64,000 nucleotides of DNA from Apricaphanius iberus (lineage: Eukaryota; Chordata; Actinopteri; Cyprinodontiformes; Aphaniidae), in NCBI GenBank assembly GCA_028564705.1, contig JAPXFQ010002904.1:2634540-2698539 (forward strand). Reading direction: 5' to 3'. Below the pieces are notes generated by a model that saw nothing but the letters and a program-made list of their open reading frames with translations, made no database searches and was not told where the DNA came from. Each line of letters opens with the position of its first letter. Position 1 is the first letter of the stretch. Both the position numbers and the translations under genes were made by a program. Below, piece after piece: positions 24,301-37,700 of the stretch.

Positions 24301-27300
24301 ATGCTCTTGTTGTCTACCCAAATGGTTTAGATGGGTGACCAGGTGTCTAATAAACTTTGTGCCACATTTGATTAATTTTCCAGATGATTGATGTTCAGAG
24401 CTTGTAATGTTGTTTTATATAATAACACTGCTTTCCACTTTTGCACACATATACCCCTGACCTATTTGTGTGTTCCTTGGTCTGCATGCCATTTTTTAAC
24501 TAATATACGAGCACAGTAATTACAGCAACCATTGCAAAAAATCTGTGAATATTTTATTCACTGAATAAAGTATAGCTTTAATGTTCAACAAAAAAGAAGA
24601 CACCAAATAAATGTATCTCTTTTTTTCCACTACTTGTTAAATCCAAAACTAAAAACACATAGACATAATTCTAATTTTTCCTTAAAATTAAAATCAGACA
24701 CTCTGTCATCTCTACCGAGGTATTCCTACTCAACTGCAAATGCTTTACACTCCAGTGTTTCTGCCTTAATCAGACCCAGACAGACAAAACAATTGGTGAA
24801 TGAAAAAAGTGGGGGAGACAGAAAGAAAGATAAAGAGGGAGGAAAGGAAAATAAGCTCCTGGCCTCCCTCTACCATCACTAATTCCTCATTTCCTCTTAG
24901 AAGGGACTGCATGTACTTCTGAAATTGCACGCCATAGTGTGGGCAAGTGGAGGGAAGGCAAAAAACTGTTAAGCTAGTGGTCTCATACAAATCTGATCAG
25001 TATTTCCACTGCTGTCAATGAGAATAACAACAGCTGGTTTGTCCATAAAGCACGGCTCACGGTTTAGGGAGAAGAGGAGGGGAAGAAGAGTGACACAAGG
25101 CATTCAATATGCAGTACTTAAACCTTTTTTTGTTTTGTTTTTTACCTCTGAATCAGATCCCAGGTCTGATTCAGTTCATGCCAGCTTTTACCCAATGCTT
25201 TATGTTTGATGGAAGCTGGAGACAATATTATCAGGAAGCTTGAGCTCAGTGAATACGCCCACAAGCACATTGACAGTGTCCACATGTGTTGAATGCTTTA
25301 CATAGGCCTTCAACAGATGCCATTAGAAAATATGGCATACATACACAACTATATGGGATCAGGAGGGACACTGAATTTAGAGCCGTCTATTTCTATTTTT
25401 TTTTTTGCATGTGAATCTTTTCTTGTGCACACATATAATCAACGAATAAACAGGACCAAAAGCATTCTAATCCATTGGTCAGTATCAACCATCCAGAATA
25501 GGTCTGTGGGTTTTTAAGATTAGCACTGTCTATATACACACAGGATGGCTTCTTTTCAAGAGGTTTAAGAAAATGGTTGTGAAATGTGCTCAGATTTGAT
25601 CTAATATAATCTGCTGTGTTTCTTCCAAAAATTGGAAAACACACAAATTCTTCCACTATGTAAAAAGGAAAATGGTTGATATTTTTAACAAACTAACATT
25701 AACTTGCTGTGGGGAATGTAGGGGAATTTAGGGGATCCCCCCCCCTTTGCTTGTGATGTCCCCCCTCTCTGGTCATTCATTTCTCATCTCTGGGGGGGAT
25801 ACGTTTTTTGTTCCTCCTGGTGGTCCAACGGAGTAATATTTCCCTTCAAATGAATTATGCAACTCCTGTAATTCTGCTGAAGGACTTAAACAACATAGGC
25901 AAAAACCTTCAAAAAATGATGGCTTTAGTTTCCACGTTCCATTCCCACAGTAGAGTGCTAGTGGAGATTCAGTGCAATCAACCCAATTTTGACCGACGAG
26001 AGGAATAGAATTATAAAACACTCAACTATCTTCCCTTCATCTCTGCACGGAACCCGGCAGGGATCAGGTGCGGAAACTGTTATGAGGTTTAAGAATATGT
26101 ACCCTCAGTTAAATAAAACCTTTGTATGGATTTTGAATCCATGTTCAGGTTTTATGTGCATACAGATTTGGGCATCGTACTGGACCTTTTCAGAGCTTTA
26201 AACTGATAAAAAAGGGCATCTAAATAAGAAAACTAAGCTATACTCAGAATCACTAATGACCAGGGATCTCATTTATAAAACTTTGCGCAGAATCCTCACT
26301 AAAACCGTACTTAAGCTCAGCAACTTTTTTTTACTTACGTCTATTAGGTTTCTGATCTATCAAACTTGGAGTATGCACAGCTGCATGCAATTTCCTCTTT
26401 ATAAATCAGGCTCTTTGTAGAAATGTGCTCAGCTGTTTCTGGATCGTTTCCCGCCTCCTGCACACCCACTTTCTGCCATAAAAGGTCAATGCAAAGAGTC
26501 TAGTGAATACTCTACATCCACTTAAGATGGCTAATATGGGGCGTTTCATGGGTAACCATGGCAACCGAGAGGTGGAGAAAGACAGCTGCAGGCATGCAGA
26601 GGCAGAGAAAACAGTTTTATTACAATTAATCTATCAATGTTGATCTATATAGAGAATTACTCAGCCAAAGGCTTCACATAAAAAGACAAAAATAGTTTAA
26701 AAAAATGTGTTACAGAAGACAAGAGTAAAAAATAAAAACTTTAAAAAATTAATAAATAAAAGCTGCAGCACAAGAGACTGAACAAAAAATAACATTAAAG
26801 TTGTGATTCAATCCCACGACTCCCTGGTGAGAGTCATGCGCACTAACCATTCGGCGAAAGGGATATCCCTGTGGCCAACCAGCCAAGGCACAAGATCAAA
26901 GGGAGCCATAGTGACAGGACCTCCACACTGTCACATCTCTCCCCCTCTTATCACAAGCACATCTCTGTGCTCCCACACAGGGTGCCACCAATTTTGAATC
27001 CATGGAATTATTACCAGTATCACATAGATCCTGCCAGCAACGCCAAATGTGGCAAGGTATACAATGAGGACCTGGGTGGGATTCAATCCCATGACTCCTG
27101 GGTAAGAGTCATGTGCACTAACCATTCAGCCAAAGGGATATCCCTGTGGCCAAGCAGCCAGGGCACATGATCAAACGGAGCCATAGTGACAGGACCACCA
27201 CACTATCACACACCAATACGTGCAATTGCTATACAATCTGAAGACATACACATGGACACATTTCTTAAATGCGACATATTTTAAATCAAATTCTCGTTTT

Positions 27301-28757
27301 TATTCTCAGTTCCTATGGATGGGACGGGGGAGAAGTTTGTGTGTTTTTTGTATTCTTTTTTGTGGTCAATGCTCTACAAGTCTGAAAATGTGGCTTAAAT
27401 TCACAACCTTGGTATTCGTCCTGCTGCACTGTCAGTCCCATCCGTGTCCAAAAATGCGTGTAAGCAAAATCCTTAGTGTGCTTAAAGTTGTGGACATTTT
27501 TCCACCACGTTTTTTTTTCTATAAATCCCAAACTTTGCGTATAAAGTTACTTACGTAGTTTTAATTTTTGTGGGTAAGCAAGCTTTATAAATGAGACCCC
27601 AGGTTTGTTTCAACTCCATGTACAACGACTGCAATATTTATTTTTATACGGCTTTGAAGCAAACCGATCGCAAAATGTGTGAAAATTGTCCAAAAATCGC
27701 ACAGTGTATGTCCGTCTTGCCTCTGAGATGCATGGAGCTGGTGGTGCAGCATAATTAGAACATGTTGCATTAAAGAGATAATGTTGAAAATAACCAGTTT
27801 TGAATGCAGGTCTTTATTGAATGTAACATTAAAGAAGACTATAGGATTCGCACATAGAGAAATTATAAGAATGTGGAAGTTCGGATAGTGATTGAATGAA
27901 AATTGTGCTGGTGGATGCACTGTTAAAAAACAAACAAACAAAAAATATCAGGGGCCTGTACCATGAAGCCGGATTAGGTGGCTAGCCAGCTACGTTTCAG
28001 CTTAGTTTCTGCCAACCCTGGGTTTTAGGTACTATGAAAGTAGCTCGGCTTTGATAGGTGTTCGTTGCCATGGTATCTTACGCTGCACGGCTAACCTGCT
28101 CCGGGGTAAGTTATGTTCTGGATTCGAGATCTCAGACTGAAGTTTGACCAATCAGCTGTGAACAAAGAAACATATATGTGACGTAACCAATTCCCAGCGT
28201 CTGTTCTCTGTTGCAATGGCTTCACCTTTTCTCCCAAATCCTGTGGACATCTCCGCGCAAATTGTTAGACGAGCACTTCGTAGAGAAAGAGTTTTTTGGG
28301 ACAGACAAAATCTATTTGACTTTCCTGATGCTTACTTGTATGAAAGATACAGATTTTCCGTGGAAGGAATGTCTTATCTTTGTGAACTTCTTGAGCCGCA
28401 GATAACACATGTGACTCATTGAAGCCATACCCTTACTGTACCGCATCCATAATGGGCCGGCCCTTATTGTTGCTCACAGCCAACTCTTCCACCACAGTGT
28501 AATCTTGAGGAGGTGGCTGTCCCCCAGTTTTCCTCATTTCACATTTTTTTTTCTGTTTTCTGCAAACAAGTGTTTGTGATTAAATGTTCAAAAAAATAAT
28601 AAAAGGTTATGGTAAATACTCACCACTTTGAATTATATTTTTAGATTTTGTCTTGATCTGATGCCAAGAACGTTTGGAGTTGGGGTTGCATCTAAAAATC
28701 AATGAATGTCAATCTTTCTGAGGATGCAATGGCCTATACATTCACATTTTACATACA

Positions 28758-28799
<42 letters not shown>

Positions 28800-31700
28800 T
28801 ACTAAAGACGAATACATTTTCATTTTAGCATTTAATATATTGTTAATATGATAAGCCTACATAACTGTACATTAATTGTTTGACCTACGCATTAACACAA
28901 TCAGCAATCTTCCACCAAGATTGTTCTCTTGCTTTGGCAGCAGATATAGTGTTACTACGTCCTTGAAAAATACTTCTATATTCTTCATATTTCTGAAGAA
29001 TTATCTCTTGCTCCTCTGCTGAAAAGTATATACCTCTCGCTCTATCCATATCGAACGCGATTGGTTGTTCAGTGTCGACGTCACTCTTTTATGTGCACGT
29101 GCATGTGGATTAATCATAGCTTAAGGATCAAAGCCTGAGTTGACAGAGAAAGTTGATAAGCTGCGTCATGGTACCAATAAAGCCTGATTGCATCTGTTTG
29201 GTTTTGTCGACTCAAAACCAATCCTGTAACCCCGAGTTTGTTCAGCTACCTTCATGGTACAGGCCCCAGGTTTTTAGGTGGTGGGGACAAAACTGTAATT
29301 CATAAATTTTACCAGGGACATGTACCCGGCTACAGTGACTCAAATATCTATACTTTCTTGCAGGACTCCGAATCTTTGCGTACGGTTTAATAAACCGGGT
29401 GTATGAATTCTTACACCTTAAAAGTATTTCTGCACATGACTGCGTCTGGGCTCCTCTGGTCCACAGGTGGACTTGTTTTACCACAGAAAAATATGAAGAG
29501 CTGTGGGTCTGAGAGGGGGGACAAGGTGCTGCTGATGCTGCTGCGGGGGGGAAATAATTTCAGTTGCTTTGAGTGGATAAGTCAAGTGAAATCTTATATA
29601 TAATTGTAATCATACTAATATATTTTATATTGTCTTGTCTTAATTTTTTTATGTAAACAATACATTTGCTTTTCAAATTTTTTTGTAAGTTTTGAAAGGG
29701 TGAACATATGTGAAAGATGCCCTGCAGCTAGCATAAACATAAAATAAACATTAAAAAAACTGTTGTTGTTTTCATGACTACAAAGCAAAAAACAAGAAAA
29801 CAAAAAAACGACCTGGCGACCTGTCCAGGGTGTACCCCGCCTCTTGCCCGTTGACAGCTGGAGATAGGCACCAGCCCCCCGTGACCCCTGGAGGACTAAG
29901 CTGTTCAGAAGATGATTTGATTTTTGTTAAAAAACTGTGATATAGCCCTCTTTACTCTGATAGCCTTAAACAAAATTTCAGTGCAACCAATTGCATTCAG
30001 ATATGTTCTAATTAGTAAGTAAAATTCACCCGTTTTCAAATACAGATCCATGTTTCATAGAGACCTCAAAGGTTCGTAAAATAACTTTAGTGAACAAACA
30101 TTTTGAAAACCATGGAATACACCAGATATAGCGTAAATCTGGAGAAGAGCAGCTTAGATCCACAACTCAAGTGGGAACATCTTTTCACAGGACTATCAGT
30201 CTTGCACACCTCTAATCTGGCATCTACAGAAGAGTGACAAGAAGAAAGGTGTTGTTAAAAGACAGGTATAAGAGGTCAGGGTTGTAGTTTACTACAAACT
30301 ATGTAAGGGACGGATCAAACAGATTGAAGACTCTAAGTTCAGATGAAATTATCATTATTTTTTAGAGAAAATTACTATAATAAATTAAAAAACATACCAC
30401 TACACATCAGCCTAACTCAAAATGCACTCTGAGAAGCATAGTTGTAGATCCATTGTGCTGTTTTAATGTGTTTCTTCAAAAGCGACAGGGAAGACTAGGG
30501 CAAAGGTTTGACTTACTGTAGGAAAATGACCCAAACAAACAGAGTTAGAATCTAGTGACTTATATCAAAACAAATTTGTGTGTTGGAGTAGTATTGTTAA
30601 AGTCTAGTCCAAAATATAGCTGACTTGCAGTGGAAGTGATAAAGTCTTAAACATTGAACCCATATTTGTTATATATAGATGCCTTCTTCTAATTAAAAAT
30701 TGAATATTTGGTTTAGTTTTTGAGCATTTAGCACAAAAAGAATGGTACAATAAACCTTTAACCCATGTTGTGGTAAATTGTCTGAATTAAACAGTATTAA
30801 AAAATAATTTAGTTTCAGGTACCATGAAGAGGCTTTGGTTAATGTGCAGGTCATTATCGTAGAAACGGCCTCGGTGTTCCACTGGCTCAGTAGATGCCTC
30901 CCAAGTTTGCTGTTTCAAACTGTATAAGGGAAGTTGAGGACCCCCTAAACGTCTATGGAGTGCCACTTTGACAGAATAGAGACCTCTCGGAAGCTTGTCT
31001 CTTGTGGCTCTGAGACAACATATAAACACTTCCATAGGTTGGGGAATGGCTCCTTTGTCCCCCTATGAAAAAGAAATTGTAGAAGACAAAGATTATACTT
31101 AAACTCCATATTTTATGAGAATATATCTTTCTCTTACCCAATGTTTTATTGGACATATATGGACAGATTTTCTTCCATAGTTAACAATGTCATTAAAAGA
31201 GATAAAAGGCTTAAGCACTCATATCCAACCATTAAAATTGCAGTATAAGTATTTATTTGCCTTCTAAAAAAGAAAACTTATCAAGTTGTAGTTTAGTATG
31301 AAATATGCTGACAAACAAAATATTTTATATGGTTTGAAATTCTAAACATCATTTATTTTAAGGGATGATTGCATGTATCAGGCCTCAGTCCAGTTGAAGA
31401 TATTTGTAAATGATTGGTTTAATAGTGGTAAAGATATCTTACCAATTTGTCCCTGTTGTTGTTATTGTACTTACTATGGCCTTACATCATCCACATCCCC
31501 AGCATCAATGTGGATGTCCAATTGTCAGCCAACCTTTACCAATCAACGAAACGCTGCAAGCTTAGCGCAACATGATGCAGCACAGCACAGTCCACTGTCT
31601 CTTCAGTTCTACTCTTGTGAGCCTGGCTTGCAAATCAGAATTTTAGTCTTTGACTGACCTTTCCTGATTTAAAAAAAATCAGAATTCAGAATTCAGAATT

Positions 31701-34700
31701 CATCAACAATCTATTGTATTTGTTCACTCACAATAATGCTCATGGTGACAAAGAGACTGTACTGGCTTCTACATCTTCCTGTTTGTCTGTGTCATGTGAC
31801 CTGCTTTGCACACTGTGTTCACAAAGATGTGCCCAGTGGGATGTAGACACTCCCTAGATGGGGCAGAGCCATGCAAATTGTAGCTGAAAACCTTGTCATG
31901 AGATTTCTCAACTTTCAAAGAAAAGTGAAAAGTTTCTTTGAAGAAATGTTTCATCTACGTATGATTAATTGATAGTGTGCCTGAATTGTGCCATGTATGA
32001 GCTAAATTATCAATAATTCATGTCAAAACACAGTACTTAACATGCTAACTTTAACATAGGATTCCAGCCAACTCTTCAATTTGAGTATTACTACAGTCAT
32101 GTATTTCTTTACAAATAAATGATAATGGATTGCACTTGTTAGGTATTTTGTTTTTAGAACATTATAGTAGCTTTCTTTATTGGTTTGACTCCTGTTAGAG
32201 CAGCATATTACAGCTGCTTTGCAGCTTTGATTTGGGAAAATCATTTGCCCCATAAAGAAAAACAGAAAACATAGAAACCTTTTTTTGTGAGTGTGTACAT
32301 TCAATACTGATGGAATGTAGTATATAATTTTAATGCCATTAGAGGTATCACATTTCCAAAGCTTTACATGGTAAAAATGTTATACCCCAAATAAAGCACT
32401 AGACTTGAATATGGTTTGAGCAAGGTTCTAATCTTAAATGATTTGGATTGATTAGTGACAAACACTATTTATTTATTTTAATACACTTTTTTTATCCCCA
32501 TATGCTACTTGAATCTAAAGTTCAGCTCTTTTTTACCATTTTAGAGGTGACGTTAATTAAATTAATGGAAACCATAATAAACTGACAGAATTAAATCTCC
32601 TGTTGCAAACAAGCATAAATTCATGGGTACTCTTCTTTTTCCAACTTTCTTGTATGAAAAACAATGGTTTGAGCCCTATTCATTTCATATTACAGATACA
32701 AATGCCTGTTTTGCAGTTTGCTCAAAGTTACTTCAAGGTATAAAAAAAATAATTGTTCATATTTCTTAAATCAATCTTGTGTGAATAATACACTGCTTGT
32801 CTTCTGGATGTAAATGATAAACACATCAGTTGGTAACCCGGGGTAATAGATTGTACAGAAATCAAGAATCAACCCAGGCAAATGTCGAGGGTTAATTCAA
32901 AAACAAAAAATAAATAAAATATGCTCTAGAGGTTACGCAATTAGAAGCTGGTACTGCAGTTCACCTAATATTAAATTGCTAATCTTAAGGTGTTCGAAAA
33001 AACAGGGCAATGTTTCCTTTAGGTAAACCTGCATCTTTAGGTAGTGTAATCAAGGCTTAGTATTAAACCCCTGAACATCTGTTTAAATACCTTGAATTTC
33101 ATTCGGCGTATTAAAGCTTGAGAGACTCTGGCAGGAAGACTTGGATGAACGGCCCAAATCCAGGTGTAAAAGGCTTTTAAAGACTTACTTAAGAAGCTGT
33201 AATTGCTGCCAAAGGGGCTTCTGGAAAGTAATGACTTCATCTTGATCTTTCATTAATTTTTGAAAAATATGTTTTCACTTTGACATTATAATTATAAAGT
33301 TTGAACCAGTCAGAAAATGACTGATCAGTAAAAAACTTAAATGTAATCATTTGAAATGTAAGATGGCATCGTAATACTAAAAGTATATTGATAAAAAAAC
33401 ACTATAAGTACCATCATTCATTTAATGTTGATGTGCTTTGAATGGAATTTAAAGGCTATAACCCAATGAAGCGTATTAGCTTCTGTCAAAGTTAGAATAC
33501 CAGTTAAAATAAAAATTTTGCGAAAATGCAAGCCCTCTGGTGTTGAAAAGATCTTTCAAGGACTGGGTGTGTTTTTTCTTTGCTTATATATTCCTTCTTT
33601 TATAGGATAGGACAGGTAATTGAATTAACTGGTTAAATAGAATACCCAGAGGAAAGTTAAAGAAAGTATTTTATTTTATGTAAGGTATAAACAGTACTTA
33701 AATTATCAATATTTAAATTAAAGTTTGGAGCTTTTTGGATTTAACTACATCTTCACGGTGTTGTTTATGCAGACGTCTAAAGAGCAGCCATGTCAGCTGA
33801 TACTGATAATTAGTATAGTCTCAGAATGTAATTAGTCTTATTTTGAAGGAGGCCTGATCATTTTATTTATAAATTAATCCTGTTGACACACCAAGTGTTT
33901 ATCCCTGTGAACGTAAATATAACACTCATTTTCTTATTTATCTAACACTACCCTTCTCTTCAAATGCTACCCAATTCCATTGTATAAAATTGTATTGTAT
34001 CATACAGTATTATATACCATGAGGTATGGCATCATATTGCATCATACTCTAATATATTCTAACTTATCCTATCGTATCCTATCCTATCCTATCCTATACT
34101 AACATCCACTGTAAATTACGTTTCTTAATTCCTATTTACTGTATGTGTTTAAATATACAGTATCCTAACGACCTCCTCAGGGCATATTTTGAGTGTCTGG
34201 CAATTAAAGTTCTCATCACCAATCAATGATACAATCACATAGCTGCACACTCTCACACACTCCTATGTACATGTTGTGGATTTTGATGAATTATCGCTGT
34301 CTGGTTAATGATAATTTAATTTATTACTCCCTAAAACTGGAATAATTAATGAAACTCGAACTATCAATGATAGAATGGGCAAAACCGGGCAACAGCTTCT
34401 TAATCTATATAAGAAACAAATTAATTACTCTAGACAATCAGTCTTTATCTGAAGGATGAATTATTTTGGCCGATATATTAAAACACACAGCACTAAAAGA
34501 AGCACAGATATTTTATCTCAGGTTTAAGGAATTTATTAACCAATTACTAAAAAAAATAAATCACAATATAAATTCAATCTAGTCTAAAAATGAGCTATTC
34601 TACTTATTCTAAATTATGTCTATTCTACAAGAGATTGAATTTCCCTTCTTCAAGCGTGAAGCTCATTGGAAGAGAAAGGCTTGCTGGTCAGTACTGTCTT

Positions 34701-37700
34701 ATAAAAGCTCGGTAGAGTCATCCAAGATGGCCGCCGACACTAGCCAATGGGAGGTCGTTCTGGGGTTGCCAAATGGTCGATGGTCCGGCACAAGTGATGC
34801 TTGGAGACTGAGTCTATTTAATATGTACGGGACAGACACAAAATACGGAGTCTAGAACTTTCTCCATGTGCTATCCATGGTGATTTTTACCTGTGAGTCA
34901 TGAAACATATATTTCTCAAAAAGACACCATAAAAAAAATAAAAAAAATATCAGTCAGTAAAAGGGCATAATACCCATGAGTGTGCCAGTCGGTCAAGGTG
35001 GAAAGCTTGTTCTGACCACTGCAGTAACATCCCCTCAATCTTTCCACTGTGGGCTTCTTTGAATACCAAAACAACAAAAAAACAATACAGGCAGATGTAA
35101 AATGTGTATAATTGGTGGCAAAGCAGTTTAGCCCACACGTCTCACATTTAGGATGAGGTGGGGAAGGCCTCCAAGCTCCCACATACGAAAAAGATGTATG
35201 CATGCAGACTCAAACAGAAGAAGAAACGGAAAAGGAGGCGGAAGGGGGACAGAGAGGAAAAAGCAAAGGGATAAAAAAATAACATTACACCTGCGTCTAA
35301 TTTTCACTATGTGCTGTAGAAGTATTATTGTCTGGCTCAAATGATTGCATAGGCATCATAGGAAACAGCAAAGACAGCAAGGTGAAGGTAAAAGGTGAAG
35401 AGATCCAATTTTCCATATCCGAGGTGGTTTGTTTGCCCCGAGCCTGAGTTGTGCCTAAAGTGCCATAACATTACAGCACTCCTACAGATGAGATCAAAGG
35501 CTCTAGAGAGGGATCCTCCGTGTCTTTGCTGGCAAGCGGCCGTCCTTTTACTGAAAGATCTTTTCAGGGCTTTCCACACATTGACTGATCACACAAAATG
35601 CACTCTTAATGGAGACAGGAAATGCTATATACAAAAACTTCCTTTCTTTCTAAGTATGGTCTAATATTCAGAGATTAAGCTTTCTTGTTAATTATTTTCA
35701 TTTTAATTAGTAAATCTTAATTAACAATGAACATTTACCCTTAAAATATTTTGGCTCTGGAATGAAGGAGGGGGTGAAGAAAAGAGAGAATAAATATGAC
35801 AATCTTTTTGGGACCTCCGGGCAGGATTACTGATGCAGGCTGCCTTAGTTATTAAACACGTTCTAAATTAAATGCCTCCATGAATTTTGCACAGAAATAT
35901 ATTTTCATAGTTTTACATGCCAAATGTGACATTTTATATTTCAGATTCATCTTGCTGCAGTAATTTTCAAGAAATGTCATATAAACAAAGATTTTGTCAT
36001 TTACCAAAAGGAATTACTATGCGTGGCAGGTTTGGCCATTGCTTCTCTCTTTCTATCTTTTTTTTCTTTTTTGCCACTCCCGGCTTTGCCCCCGTATTCT
36101 GCCTGTGCTAGTTGTTTCAAGTCAGCAAGCCATAAAAAATCTTTATCTCAGTGAAACACAGCAATTTGGGAGATAATCGAATGGTGACTGGGGGGCACAA
36201 ACGCCAGTCTGAGGAATTATACCACAATCTCCCCTGCATTTACAACCTTCCTCAAAGCCAGTTGTCACCCTGGAAGGAAAGCCCCCGACTGAAGATTCAT
36301 TACATCTTTAAGCCAGCACGGTGGCATAGCAGGCTCATCCCCAGATGCAACACAACAGCACGCTTACTCCCACAGCTGGTGATGCCACTGCTACAACTGC
36401 AGTCCCCTTCTTGCTTTTTCTCAATTGGTTCCCCCTTTTTCTTCTCTCTCTTTGCTGCTTGGGTTTCGTCTTCTAAGATTGAATTTTCCACCTACTCACG
36501 TTTCCTTAAGCTGGAAATAGTACTCCCATAAAGATAGTAAACCAACATTTCAAAGTTTATATTAAACGTGTAGCTGGATAGTTAGCTTATTGTACAGGGG
36601 ATCTCTTTTTGCTCTCTCTGATGCAGTACATGCATACAGCAATTTAATATATTTAAAAATAAGTACTGATGAGGCTTGTTTGTCATTTTAGGAATATTTG
36701 TTAAAACCAATAAACTTTAAGCAGGTATTGGACATACATTTCTTTACGCCTTCATATTTATACCAAAAATGTATGTGTCTGTCATAATATTTTAATCCTA
36801 AATGTTAGGTTTTCATTAGCTGTAGGAGGAAAATCCTCATAATTAACAGAGATAAAGACATGAACATATCAGCAAGTGTGTAAATAATCAACATAATGTA
36901 TTTCATTTGGTTAAATGAGTTTTCAAAATAATGAAGTTAAAAAAATATATATTTCATTGTATATGACTGTATGTCTGTGTGTAGGAATGCTCACATGGAA
37001 ACACTTTTAATTTCCGCTTCCTCTACCTGGTTCTATTCATTACCCTGCACATAATTATATAAATGTTTTTTCTTTTTAGGATTTGTGAAAATTTTATGAT
37101 CAATACCTTTGCGTTGACATCACACTTGTACATTTTTTCCCCCAAGGCAGTTCTAATACGTACTGCTTCAAGTGCTAATTCTTGGTTCTGTAAAATAGCC
37201 CATTTTGTTTTCTTAAAACACACAGCAAGTGTGGTGCTATTCCACTTTACACACAATGCCTACATTAATACAATCATCTTAATTCATCAAATCTGTCATA
37301 AAAAAAAATATGTCTATAAAAGCAAAACATAAAGCAGGATTGTTTGGCTGTACCTGATAATAAAAGGCCAATAATGTTTATGAAATGGATTAGAAATGGC
37401 ATGTATAGATTATGTAGACACTGTAAGTAATTGCAGCTCTATTATGGCATATTGACTTTGGTATGAGCGACACCAATCAATGTTGTATAAAGTGTACTAA
37501 AAATCATGACCCTATTATTTCTGTCAAACCACTAACACTAGAAGCATCTTGTTGGTGGCTCCAAGTTACAGTGTAGAGAAAACCTTTTTAAACTTGCTTT
37601 AAAATTATTCACAGTGGAAACCCAGTAATCAGTGCACTCTAGCAAGATGCATCAAATATGTTAAAGGGTTGATCGATGCAATGCACCTAAACTCTCTTGA

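Larger units (their letters stand above)
21855..24500 (-). mobile_element. Tc1-like element (minus sense) split by another insertion
   Basis: The left piece, 21855-22140, has tgggatttaggtctagagc, gactgggccattcaaatac and gaacctctgccacagtctc. The right piece, 23899-24500, resumes with actcaagctttttgcac, tttgaccagcttccatgtg, acatgtttgctgtgtctc, acttcatggctttcttgcaa and tgtgtgttccttggtctgc. Together they follow the antisense of one Tc1 transposase. The gap is an inserted TIR element. No open frame remains. Confidence 0.75.
26263..27600. mobile_element. TIR element with gggatctcatttataaa ends (Harbinger/ISL2EU-like?), carrying a nested LTR piece
   Basis: The left end gggatctcatttataaa (26263-26279) and the right end tttataaatgagacccc (27584-27600) are inverted with one mismatch. 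Inner flanks share ctttgcg-type blocks. Fish non-autonomous Harbinger-group elements with a CATTTATAAA terminus are known, but the assignment here is from memory and weak. No transposase gene was seen. It contains a small LTR-like unit at 26804-27210. Confidence 0.55.
27951..29267. mobile_element. PIF/Harbinger transposon remnant with both gene pieces
   Basis: The terminal repeats ggggcctgtaccatgaag (27951-27968) and ttcatggtacaggcccc (29251-29267) are perfect over 17 bp. Inside are the N-terminus of a HARBI1-type nuclease on the plus strand and a three-exon Myb/SANT-like gene on the minus strand, tail to tail. That two-gene pattern is typical of Harbinger. Most of the nuclease is deleted, so the element is non-autonomous. 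No convincing 3-bp target duplication was found. Confidence 0.88.

Noticed and set aside
27585..27941. 118-codon minus-strand gene
   Set aside because: Lies between transposon ends in AT-rich DNA, hydrophobic random-looking translation, no motif.
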